From NCBI GenBank assembly GCA_029964075.1, contig CM057149.1, positions 8,070,465 through 8,134,464 on the forward strand: a stretch of DNA of 64,000 bases. The letters are read 5' to 3'. The stretch is from Patiria pectinifera (taxonomy: Eukaryota; Echinodermata; Asteroidea; Valvatida; Asterinidae). Under the pieces are notes generated by a model. It did no database searches. It saw only the letters and a program-made list of their open reading frames with translations, and had not been told where the DNA came from. Below, piece after piece: positions 11,315 through 21,590 of this stretch (positions within the stretch are counted from its first letter, which is position 1; each line of letters begins with the position of its first letter). The position numbers and the translations under genes were made by a program.

Positions 11315-12501
11315 ATGCCATTTGCTACTAACTGTTTGCTTTCTGCAACAGTGGCTGATCATAGGGAAACCAGTTGGTTTATATTGTTATTCTGATCACC
11401 CCAATCAACAGAAACAATTGTCAAGATGTCAGATTTTAATAGTTATGGCCAAAACAAATCCAAAATCATATAAGAAACCTGTCTTTTTTTGTTGCATCGT
11501 AAGAAACCTGTCTTTTTTGTTGCAACGTAAATTTTAAATACCTGTAGAAATTGCAAAATATTATAGGCCTATACGACATGTTAACTATAATTTTGAAGAC
11601 AGAGGGAGACCAACAAAGGTCACCGTGCGGTCATATTATCGACTTCTGCAGGCCTGGAAGCATCCGCCTGCATTTGTACTTAGTAATTAGATGTAAAAAG
11701 CAATTTTTTTTTCCTCATTTTTTGCCTGATTTACCGGTAAAGCATTCACTTTCCACATTTTTTTCGGCTGCTGGTTAAAATTTGTGCATCAAAGGATACA
11801 ATCTGAGTGAAGGAACGTCAATTTTAAGACGCACGCGTTGCAAAATTTAAATTAAAGGTTAGTGATTAGAAATAGGAGCGAAACGCTTTAGGGGGTCTGA
11901 TGATATGCTGTTTAACCTGAAGATATGAAGTAAACTAACAGAAAGTGTGAGATGTGAAAACCTCTTGGTTGGTTTCAGAAACGGAAACCAGGTAACCGAA
12001 GCCAATTTCTTTTCAACAGAACCCTTTTTCCTGAGCGATATCCTGGGGCATTCTAGTGTCAGTCACCCATCCCCAGACTTCCAAATCCTCAGGCAACTTA
12101 TATACAAGGAATTCATTGTTGGCTGGAGCTAAGAGTGGCCACATTCAGGAAGCTGTAGCCCTAACTCTGTGTTTGTACACATGGGCCGCAATGTTTGTTT
12201 TGCCATGGTCAGGGTCCCTGTTTATTTTACAGGTATTGGATGTTGGATAGCCTGAGGGGTTGATACTGGGAGTCTGGGTTTCAGACTCTTTCTCTTGAAA
12301 CTCTTTTTTTTTTGGTAGTGCAAAGGTGATTTTGAGGACATCTGGGGCATGGGGGAGGGATTCCAGCATAGAAGAATGTCATTTTGAAAATTCCCCTTTT
12401 CTTAAACTGTATATAAAATTTTAGCATTTGCCACTGCATATGTGTATACCAACTTCAAAAGTCAAATGTCATAAGTTCAAATGTCTTGAGCCCCGACTCA
12501 C

Positions 12502-12577
12502 CAAGGCAACTAGTTTGAATAAATAATGCTCCAGGATGGCACCATGGTGGTCCAGCATCTCACTATCAGCCACCAAT
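12502..12577 (-). CDS. ADAMTS: Duplicate partial ADAMTS exon (copy B): alternative exon or pseudoexon
   Basis: This second copy of the catalytic-domain exon reads VADSEMLDHHGAILEHY then LFKLVAL and ends at the same type of donor, GCCTTG|GTGAGT. Over 24 codons it differs from copy A at 8 of 72 bases: 2 synonymous changes, and 6 that give 5 replacements (K to E, N to D, N to I, L to F, T to K). There is no stop and no indel. Similarity ends just before VAD, so the furin site and FVSLTRHVELMV are absent. A possible acceptor GAATTTGCATAG|A would give a 76-bp exon with the same entry phase (2) and exit phase (0) as copy A. Its pyrimidine tract is weak and is interrupted 22 bp upstream by a transposon. 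Product through copy B would lack the convertase site and first strand, so a non-coding relic is as likely as an alternative exon. Confidence 0.6.
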
Positions 12578-12599
12578 CTATGCAAATTCACAAGTGATT

Positions 12600-13110
12600 C
12601 AACCTCGTCCCCAGGGTGTCGAGCAGTACGCGCCCACCACTACCTGCTCTCTCACCCTGGTACTGGATCATTTGCATGTGCAAGATTTTTGAACATGTAT
12701 GCAAATGAGGAACAGTCTGGTGCCTGGATATGCGTTACATTAGCGTTTGTTTTTGTATGCGGTGTCTGGGGTAAAAACAGAGTCAATTCATAGCAGCACG
12801 AGCACGGTGTGAGTTACGAAAACACGATTTTTAAAATCAAACTGTTACGATCTTATCGAGACAACATGCAGTATCATATTTCATATTAATATGAGCAAAT
12901 TGGAAAAGAAATGAGTATTTTCGAGATGGCATGGACGAATGATCGCGAAAACACATACTGCACGTTGTGAATAATAGCACCAAGTACACGATAAAAATCC
13001 ATTACTAGCAAATTGCATTAACGAATCAGGATACTGGAAGAAAGTTTCCTATCCAGGGCTTACTATTGGAAACGCGGTTGGAAATAAAGTAAGCACTGGG
13101 GACGAGGTTG
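12600..13110. mobile_element. 511-bp DNA transposon, 15-bp TIRs and 9-bp target duplication
   Basis: CAACCTCGTCCCCAG at 12600-12614 faces CTGGGGACGAGGTTG at 13096-13110. The element is flanked by CAAGTGATT on both sides (12591-12599 and 13111-13119), a clean 9-bp target-site duplication. That duplication length is typical of Mutator-like and some other families. No transposase is encoded, so it is non-autonomous. It lies between the duplicated ADAMTS exons, 22 bp upstream (in transcript sense) of the candidate acceptor of copy B. Confidence 0.88.
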
Positions 13111-13179
13111 CAAGTGATTACACTATGCATATTCATGAAGGTCGTGTCAAAAGTGCAAAGGTATTGAGCCCTGACTCAC

Positions 13180-13300
13180 CAAGGCGACTAGCGTGAGTAG
13201 ATAATGCTCCAGGTTGGCACCATGGTGGTTCAGCATCTTACTATCAGCCACCACCATCAACTCTACGTGGCGTGTGAGGGATACAAACCGCTTCTCTCTT
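13180..13300 (-). CDS. ADAMTS: ADAMTS exon (copy A): furin site and start of catalytic domain
   Basis: The exon is 121 bp: one base completing an Arg codon, then 40 codons, ending in phase 0 at GCCTTG|GTGAGT. It reads REKR, then FVSLTRHVELMVVAD, SKMLNHHGANLEHY and LLTLVAL. This is the ADAMTS pattern of a furin site followed by the first beta strand (VE.MVVAD) and first helix of the reprolysin domain (HG..LEHYLLTL). The Glu and Asp of VE and VVAD are typically calcium-linked or structural residues in the family. The acceptor (AATCATCACACAG|A) has a poor pyrimidine tract but is the only AG giving the correct phase with the upstream exon. The 3' 72 bp and about 15 bp of following intron are duplicated at 12577-12502. 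This copy retains the complete exon and is taken as the constitutive one. Confidence 0.95.
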
Positions 13301-14284
13301 CTGTGTGATGATTCTGTCTGCGTCGATGATGCGGGCTTGCTACTGTTACTATCTTGTTTAATGCTGAATGAAAAAAATAAAATAAGCAGTATGTTATTGT
13401 TATCTGTTTGCTACGATCTTTATCTACTTCTAGTCTCACTGCCAACAATTTTGTTACTTCGATAGTTTCTTGAATAAATGAACAGTTGAGCTTTGTCTGA
13501 TGAAAATAAATTATTTGTGTGATTGTTTGTAAACAGTTGTTACATCTAACTCCCCGTTGTTTCGAAAGTGTTGCTAGTAAGTAAAGATGCAGATTTCTTA
13601 AGATATTTCATAAGTTGCTTTTCCGTGCATAAATTACCATAATTTTAATTACAGAATGTCACACACCTGACCGATCAAAATGTCAAACACGTGACTGTAG
13701 ATCAATACCCATTTAGTAAAACTAAACCAGCAGGTGTACATTATTTATGCATCCTGTAAATCACAAAAGACTAGTCTTACTCCAAAATAAGTATGGGTGT
13801 GTGTGTCCTTAGATCTTTGGAGAAAAACGTGAATTTCTGGTGTGGGCCGGATAACATTTTTATGTCCGATATCACATACATGTACGTGACCAAACTCTGA
13901 TAACCCCTCCTAGATTTTTGACACAATTTGTGAAAGTAGAAACTATACGCTGAGGTAGGGAGTAAAAAGTACTAACCTGATGAATCAGTGAAAGTAATGT
14001 CAGGTGTAGTTAACAAGGGCTTAAGATTCAAAAATCAAACGAACCCAATTTTATTTCCCACAGTGACCAAAGGATGGCCCAAATGTGTTCCTAGGAAAAT
14101 TCATCTCATGCACCCTTTAAACCTTGAGGAACATCAAGCCACATTGGAAAGAAGTAGTGGCTGGGCACTACTTTTCTCAATCCAGCCAATTCTTCGATAA
14201 ACCTCAAGTAGATTTGAAGGCTCTAAGGACGGTAGGAGTGGATGGTTTTTGGCACAAATGTCCTTTCATGATCGTATCTCTTAC

Positions 14285-14432
14285 CTTTTGCTAATTCGTT
14301 GGTGCATCTGATAGAGTTGTGCAGCTAAAGTGTTTGCGGTGCTGGCGTCCTGTGAATGAAACCGTCTGCTGTTGCCACGGTGATGCTTCCGAGGATGAGA
14401 ACCATGTGGTCCTGGTACATCATTTGTGGAAT
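14285..14432 (-). CDS. ADAMTS: ADAMTS exon, C-terminal prodomain leading to the furin site
   Basis: The exon is 148 bp, bounded by TCTGCTCTTACCGTAG| and AAAAG|GTAAGAG. It starts in phase 1, ends in phase 2 and encodes 48 complete codons. The N-terminal half is rich in His, Arg, Gly and Pro (HPRKHHRGNSRRF) and looks disordered. The C-terminal half (TLAAQLYQMHQRISK) could form a helix. The split final codon AG|A becomes Arg when joined to the 13300 exon, producing RISKR followed by REKR, a polybasic proprotein-convertase site. RRFHSQ upstream is another basic cluster. Prodomain ends are weakly conserved in ADAMTS proteins, so identification depends on phase, position and the continuous basic motif rather than direct similarity. 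A MITE carrying a SINE lies in the intron about 230 bp upstream in transcript sense. Confidence 0.8.
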
Positions 14433-14659
14433 CTACGGTAAGAGCAGAGGCGAAATGTGTATTTAGGTACAATGAATACCATAAGTACACCCTTGAATAG
14501 CTCTTAAATTTGAGTACTGTGACAAGTAGGATTACATATAATTGCCTTGCAAGGTTCATGCCTGCAACAAATTTTCTATATCACTCTCACTTTTTCAGTG
14601 AGAATATTGTCCTCTACGCTCCAAATTGTGTGAAAAAGAGGGGGAAAAAGACTTGGCAT

Positions 14660-15261
14660 GCCCAGGAAAGCTGGCTTGCACCCGTTCATAAATGTGCAAC
14701 CAATTGCAAACAAGGCACGTGTGGTCTAGCGGTGGAGCACAGGATTCATGATCATGAGGTTGTGGATTCAAGCCCCGCCCCCGCCCGCCTGGCTATGTGT
14801 GCCCCCTTGAGTAAGGCGCTACTCAATTACCTCTCAACCAAGGTGTTAAAATGGGGGGCACATTATTCAATGCTGGGAAGGTAACAGACTCGCTGTGGAG
14901 GAGGTGTGGCGATCCCTCCACAGCAGCATATGAGTCTGGCCCAATTGCTAACGAAAGAGAGATGGGCACTCCGTTCCCTGTTAACACAGGTTCGGCCTCT
15001 TTACTTTTGTACTTTTAATTGCAAACAAAATGTGGACTAACTAAATCTGATAACTTGGGGCAGTATTTGAAAAAAAGTAATTTTTTTTTCCAAACAATTT
15101 TTTTCCATCATTGGAAATTGATACAAAACTTCCACTTTGCCATGATTTCGCAGGATGCGTGATACTATTATTCACTTACAGTCAAGCAAGGTGTATTTCA
15201 AAATAATTTGGAAGTTTTGTTTTTTGATGTTTGCAAATGTTGTATATTACCGTACCTTTAA
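14660..15261 (+). mobile_element. Family-1 MITE interrupted by a SINE
   Basis: Shares GAAAGCTGGCTTGCACCC, ACAAAATGTGGACTAA, GGGGCAGTATTTGAAAAAA and GATGTTTGCAAATGTTGTAT with the copy at 28015-28780. It ends at CTTTAA (15261). The central palindrome is degraded (TTCCATCATTGGAA remains). The 5' end could not be placed accurately. A 303-bp SINE splits it. Confidence 0.7.
14714..15016 (+). mobile_element. tRNA-derived SINE nested in a MITE, 12-bp target duplication
   Basis: AATTGCAAACAA occurs on both sides (14702-14713 and 15017-15028). Since this 12-mer belongs to the host MITE, it is a target duplication. The head GTGGTCTAGCGGTGGAGCAC (A-box-like) and GGATTCAAGCCCC (B-box-like) are tRNA-related. 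The body holds CAGACTCGCTGTGGAGGAG. A second copy lies inverted at 52662-52945. Confidence 0.88.
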
Positions 15262-16061
15262 GATGTCAGTAAACCACTATAAAATGGCCTATCATGCACC
15301 TTTGAATGAAGGCAAGGTGTGCTGTCTTCAGTACAGGCAATTTCATTGGGTATTAATATTTTTGTGTTCAAGTCTTCAATTAAAAAGGCACACAGGCCTG
15401 AGCATGCATATATTTCTATTCCAACTTCTTCATCTAGTCCTCATATCATACATTTCTATAAACTTGTGTTACCCACTAAAATTGCCAATTAAGTAATATT
15501 TTGTTTGTTTTTGACAACCAACCACACAAGCTTTTGTCATATTTTTAAAATTTAATATGAAATTTCAGTCAGGCAATCAGCCTCTATGTTACTCAAAAGC
15601 CTCTAAAGGCTTATCTAGAAAATAATCTCAATTTTGCACTCAATTGTAATTGATTTGAATCGTAACTTGTTTTGACATTTCTATTGGGCAATAAAACGCC
15701 TGAACCTTTCAAAACATTTCTATTGGGCAATAAAAACTCCTGAGCCTTACTAACGTTTCAACAGTTGCAATTTCCACAATGCAAACCCTCCAATAACTTC
15801 ATACAATATCAAAATAATATTCCTTTGCCCCATGGATGGGTTTAAAGCACCTAATCGATCCATAAAATTGCAATAATGGGAGCATAACTTAAGCTGGCAC
15901 CTTCAACAATACCCTATTTCATTCTGTGACCCATATTTTGCTCAACCTCAATCATTTACCCCAGATTTTCTGGGTTATTGGAGAGAACTGTAACGACTTA
16001 TTGTGAGTAATCGGGCAATGGTGTGTAGTTGATGCTTTCGCTGATACTTTTGGTGTTGGAT

Positions 16062-16551
16062 TTAAAGCTATAGTCCATCATTTGCAGCCATCTGAAAAAG
16101 TAACTGGCGTATTATTGTTGAAAAACATACTTGGTTGAAAGATAGTAAGTGGACTAAACTCCCTGTGAAATTAATCTTTCTGGCAAGCTATCATTTTGAA
16201 GTAATCAACGAAAGAAGGCCTTTCCAACAGTGCGTCTTAAGATGCACCGTAGGAAAATTTAAATTAGTGTGCTATAACTTGTTTGCATCAGCTTTCTACT
16301 GTCGTCCATTGCTAGTGAGTATAGTTCACATTGATTAAAACCCTCCTATACTTATAACTATCACAAACTGTCAGCAACTTTTGATTTGAAATTGAGATCC
16401 TAGAATGCTGGTTTTTATTGGAATATACAGCTGAAGCTGAGCTGAAACTTCATCAGGTTAGTTGTTCAGTATCCTTCATTAAATTTTAAACACTTTTGTT
16501 GCTTCAAACGAACAAAATGCACAAATTACAAATGATGGACTATATCTTTAA
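16062..16551. mobile_element. TTAA-ended MITE, family 2
   Basis: TTAAAGCTATAGTCCATCAT at the left faces ATGATGGACTATATCTTTAA at the right, giving terminal inverted repeats of about 22 bp with one or two mismatches over 490 bp. The interior contains TTGAAATTGAGATCCTAGAAT and CTGAAACTTCATCAGGTTA, shared with 40550-41013. The TTAA boundary suggests piggyBac-type mobilisation. Confidence 0.85.
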
Positions 16552-19060
16552 CTGTGACATGCACATTAAGTTGAGGAAACTTCCAAGGCATTGCTAAAAT
16601 TTGGTTCGCGCTTCCACACTAAAAAAAACAAACTTCACACCCACTTCATGCCTGTTGAAAAATTGAATGAACCAAATCAATTAGTTTGGTGTATCACTGG
16701 TATGAATAAGCTGTCTACTGTAGTCCATTCCAAAAATGCATGAAAGTAAGTCTTTCTTGGTGAGATGGAAGCCTCGTGCTCAACTTCTTAATAATAATAC
16801 TGGAGTCTTATATACCGCACGTATCTACCAACAATTAGGTACTCAAGACACTGGAAATTATGTCATGTAGATGACAGAAATCATAAATAAGGTATAACCA
16901 AAAACCTTTCCACAAGCGTCTCCACCCCCAAAAAAACAACCCCCCCAAAATGAGGCAGGCTATTACCTCGTCGATATCTACAAGGTTAAAAAACAATCCC
17001 CACAAACGTTAAGTAAAATTTGATCCAGGAATATAGGAGTGCTTAACCTTCCAATTTATGAGCTATTCTTTGCTCTTGACGAAAGATCAATAAGTCATTT
17101 CGGAAACCAAAAGTAGGCTAAACATGCACTGTATGCAACTATACTCAATCCCTGCAGTCAAAACCATCCACACATACTGAAATGTGTATCCTTGTGGAGA
17201 CATTTCTTTGTTCTGGTGTACTAAAGTTTTCGAGTTTGACAGTACAGTTTTAAAATGCTCTTTAACCAGAATTAACTCCTTGGCTAAAATTCCCTTTTCT
17301 AAAACTCTCCCATTTGCGACAGATCAACATACCTTGGAAATTCCTAGTTTTTGAGTAAAATCCATATTTATCTATTTCGTAAAAACCTTGTGGAGACTGT
17401 ATTCATCTATAGAAATTGCCCTGTGGAGACGTATACAATCTTTTGTTCCCTATTTTGTGCATGTCTCCAGAGGGCACGGTGTATCAGATCAACTAAACAC
17501 ACGAATATCAATCATTGGATACAAACGAGGACTTCAATCCATTTTCAATCTTTCACCTTCGTATATGATCGAGTAACAGCTGGGGATAATGACAAAAAAA
17601 AATGACAAAAACCTGCCAGGGAAAGTCATCATCTTAAATTACATGTAATATCACCTTAATTCAGTATACAGAAGTCAGGAAAAGTTGTTGATCGTCCGAC
17701 CTTGACCCAAACTCTGACTGAATTTTGGATTTATCTCCTCTGAGCCATATAAATGACGGGAGCACAAGTGCAGGTAATCTGTTTTATTTGTGTGACAAGT
17801 TAATAACATCAAGATGTCAACGTGTCAAGGATGACATCACGGAAGAAAACGCACTTCAGTTCCGATTCTTTGATCCTTTCTAAAAGTTGCACAAATTTTA
17901 TTAATCAAACTTGTTTCAAAGTGTCTTTACAAGAGGCTATTTTCCCCAAAAACTTAAATTTGAAGGTTAAAGATGCCAATACAATGAGGGATGGTTTTGC
18001 AAAGAACCACAATTTGACAGTAGGCTTTGCAGTACAAGGGTAAGGATTTACTGTTGAATTTGAAGAGAAGATTGAAACTGTCGCTTAAATCTATTTAAAA
18101 GTTTATCCTTATCACATTTCTTCAATTATACACTAAAAACCACCAAGGTTTGAGCCAGTAAACAGGTTGACCACAAATTGGTTTTTTTTTTATTCAATAT
18201 GTTCAATTAAAGAAGGACCACCAATCATAGACACATTTCATCAATCAATCACGAGTCAATGGATGCGCCAACTTCTGGATTACTTTGTGGAAATTCATTT
18301 CCAGGAAGAATTTGACGGAGGAATAACAAACTCACAACAACTTTCAGGTGACATCCAATAGTGTAACAATAAATGGTGGACGAAGAGGTTTCAGAACTGC
18401 AACAAAGCAGCCGACACTTTTTCTCCGTAAAATCGGGAAAATTGAGGGGGAAAAATATCCTCCTCCGTCTCTCAATGAAAAAACACACAAAACAACTCTC
18501 TCTTGAAAAGTATTGTAATCGGTGGTGTAGTTGCTCTAGTCCAGTCAAAAGTAACTCACAATTCCTTTCACAAGTCCAATCACCAGTAACACAGGACAAA
18601 TTATATTGTCGCAATTCATTTGAATAGCGTTTGTGTCCCTCCCCCCCCCCAGTGGCCTCCCAAACTTTCCTTTTGTAACTGCATGTTGAGGGGTACTTCA
18701 TTGGTTAATATACGCCCTGACGAATTCGCTCGTACCCACCGCACTAAAACAGGATGCTGGAAGGGCTGATTTCTTCGGGATGCAAGACCTAAATTCTGCG
18801 AGCCCCCACTCGAATGTTTGAATAACACATGGGTCAACCCTTCCCCCTGCTCATCACGTGTGCACAGAATATACGTGCACTGAAATGAGGCTTCCTTCAC
18901 AAAACTTTGTGCAAGAGGTGAGCCCTTCCCAGCGCTCTGTATGAAGGCGGTGGGTACGAGCATAGAGCAAACCTGATGAATAGTTCTGTCACTTTTACCT
19001 GTGAAGTTTTCAAGTAGGTGAATACAGGAAACATTATCTACAAGTGTCTCGTAAGTTTGT
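16552..19060. other. Intronic stretch without recognised features
   Basis: Lies within the 36.6-kb ADAMTS intron. Open frames at 18249-18963 on the minus strand have neither family resemblance nor good flanking splice sites. Nothing else recognised. Confidence 0.55.
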
Positions 19061-19100
19061 AATCACCCCGACGCAAAAAATCATCACCCCGACGCAAAAA
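19061..19100. repeat. Two tandem copies of ATCACCCCGACGCAAAAAA
   Basis: A unit of about 20 bp, ATCACCCCGACGCAAAAAA, is repeated back to back just upstream of the tRNA-like sequence at 19177. It may belong to the same SINE. Confidence 0.8.
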
Positions 19101-19176
19101 ATTCCATCTTATGAATACCTTAATGCGGTACCCGCTGCTATGTACATCAGATTCGAACCTGCCAACCGATCCCGTT

Positions 19177-19256
19177 AGCTCGGTGGTCGAGTGGTAAGAC
19201 GTCTGCACTAAAAAGCAGGAGGTCGTGGGTTCGAGTCCCACACGAGTGATTTTTTT
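19177..19256 (+). mobile_element. tRNA-like sequence with Pol III terminator (SINE or pseudo-tRNA)
   Basis: Contains TGGTCGAGTGG (A box, 19184-19194), a 5-bp anticodon stem TCTGC/GCAGG around an 8-base loop ACTAAAAA, a perfect T stem GTGGG-TTCGAGT-CCCAC, and then T7. The 8-base loop and an acceptor stem with only four or five pairs argue against a working tRNA. A homologous copy with the same T7 lies inverted at 25210-25294. Confidence 0.7.
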
Positions 19257-19257
19257 C

Positions 19258-21159
19258 CAACTTTCACTCGGGAGGTAACACACTGAGAATACAGTGTTTA
19301 TACGTCGGTGAAGGGCAAAACCTAGTTTGATGAAATTAACTTGTTGTAAATAAACTAAAGTTTATCCTAAATTCAAGGTCAAAAAGAGAAAATTATATTG
19401 GCACTTCTCTGAATATATTGAGGTGGTGTCAGTAGAACAACAAACTTACTGTCAAAGCATGTAAGTTCCCTCCCTAAAACTGACCTGACAAACGGCCACA
19501 TCTCTAATGACCGTGCTATCACTCCTCCCTATCTGGTCATTTATGAGCCCCAATCTGCCAGTAATTCCATTTATCACATCTGACAGGGGATTTATCAATG
19601 TCATTAATCAGCATCAATAGAGATATCGCACACCTGTCAATCTAACTGCAAAGAAATGGATGCTGGAATGAATGTCATATGGTTTGTGGTACAATTCTTG
19701 ACCTTTCACCTTTGAAATATCCCTGCTCCCTCCTCCCCCCCCCCCCCAAAAAAAACCCTGTACACTTGTAAACGTTTTGGGTTTTTTTGGGGGGGGGGGT
19801 GATGTAGTTGTTGTTTAACTTTCATGCCGTCTGAATACATATACCCCTCAGCAAGCATTCAAAAAGTCAATACAGTCGAATCCTAATTCAGTTCACCACC
19901 AAGAGATTGCCACGAAGAGTCCATTTTTCGAAGCGCATTGTGGGATATGGTCAACAAATCTGCCAGCATAGGACACTTGAATTGTTAGTTTGTCCGGTCA
20001 GTAGTTTCGTAAGCGTATGATTTGAGTATCCCTTTTGTTCTTTCGTTTCTTTTTACCAAGACTTTTTTTTTGGTTGAGGCACTAGAATGCTATGCCTCCA
20101 TCTATCAAAACCTTCCTCAAGATGTCTACTGACATTCCTTCAAATCGCGTCAAGTCGGTCATGTTTTTGTCGACCTTAAAGTTGTAAAATCTACTCTTCA
20201 AATTGCCCATACTCCATAATAGACCAGTTCAACTGTAAGCATGAATGGTTAATGATTTGTGTAAGCAAGAACCAAGATAACCTTTACACCTTTTTCTCAT
20301 GTAAGCAAATTAAAAACTCATCATTAAACACCTGTGTCAATTCAAGTGTGTTTAATCTTCACAGCTACGGTTTGTTATGAGTGAAGTGTGTGGACAGTGC
20401 ATTCTTAAATCTCTTGTTGGAAATACGACATCCCTACAATGGTTCATACTCAGAAGGAACAAAAACGTGATTGCAAATTTGTAATATGTCAAGTATTCAT
20501 GCTGTGAAATCGCAAAGGCTCTGGAAATATCTGGTAAAAAAAGGGTTCTCTAAAAACACATTCTGAAGTTGTTTACTTCCAACGTTATAGAAAAACCAGC
20601 TTCAATTTTTGATACGCCACACAACATTTTGTAATCTTTGCCGTTGGTAACACTAGCAGACTGCATGTAAAAGAAACAGTTCTATGCTGGTAATGTGTAA
20701 GTGTAATACTTTTACACAATGGTATCTACATCTGGGCCTCAGGCCTGGTATTGAGATTATCACACAAATAAAATCAGCTCCATTCCACACAATCTTTGAT
20801 GTCACAACTTTTTTTTTTCCCTTTTGGATTCAAAATCCAGACTTTGGAATAACAAACCGGACAAAAGGCATCCAGTTCCCTTTTTGTCCCCCCAAGTAAC
20901 ATCAGTTAAATAACGTCCGTGTTTCAAAACAACTTAAGGAAAGAGTTTAACAACAACTGAGATCAGAATCTGGATAGGGGTAAGCGGTAACAACCAGAAG
21001 AATTGAGACAGGAAATAATCTTTCAAACTTGGAAAATGGGAGATTTTTGAAGACATTTGAGACTTCTGACAGTGACAGCACCGGATTGGACTCTGGGCTT
21101 TGGGTCCCTATAGCGCCTACAGCTAGTCCATGGCCAGGACTTTCTTTCAAGTTTCATAA
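19258..21159. other. Intronic stretch, C/G homopolymer pair at 19735-19797
   Basis: A C-run followed by A6 (about 19735-19756) is followed about 25 bp later by a facing T6-G10 block, forming a short imperfect hairpin. No gene recognised. Confidence 0.5.
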
Positions 21160-21590
21160 TTCCGGACTTGGCAGGGATGGAGCTTTTCAAGACTGGATAG
21201 GGGTGGGGTGGGGTGGGGGTAGGGATAGGGATTGGGGTGGGGGGTGGGTGGTGACAAGGGGGCTGCAGAGGGGATGGGTAGCCATGTTAGACCTTGAATG
21301 GTTCGGGACTTGACAGGGATGCTTTGGAGAAATTTCAAGACTGGATAGGGGTGGGGGTGGAGGTGGGGGTTGGGGGTTGGGGTGGCCTTGGGGGCAGGGT
21401 GGGTGTGGTAAAAAGGAGTGTGCAGAGGGGGATGGGCAGCCATGTTAGACCTACTTGAATGGTTCGGGATTTGACAGGGATGGAGCTTTTAAAGACTGGA
21501 TAGTGGTGGGGTTGTGGGTGGGGTTGGGGTGGAGGAGGGTGGTGAAAGGGGGGTGCACAAGGGGATGGGTAGTCGTGTTAGACCACCTTA
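21160..21590. repeat. G-rich minisatellite with about 3 diverged units of 140-160 bp
   Basis: Units begin GACTTGGCAGGGATGG (21167), GACTTGACAGGGATGC (21308) and GATTTGACAGGGATGG (21470). Each continues AAGACTGGATAG, then GGGGTGGGG tracts, then GGGGATGGGTAGCCATGTTAGACC. The plus strand carries many G3+ runs, so quadruplex formation is plausible. It lies in the large ADAMTS intron, with C-rich sequence on the coding strand. Confidence 0.85.

Noticed and set aside
18249-18963. Two long minus-strand open frames
   Set aside because: No family resemblance and no suitable splice sites. The composition looks intronic, and one frame crosses a C-run.
19177-19256. Functional tRNA gene
   Set aside because: The anticodon loop has eight bases and the acceptor stem has only four or five pairs. 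Better explained as a tRNA-derived element.
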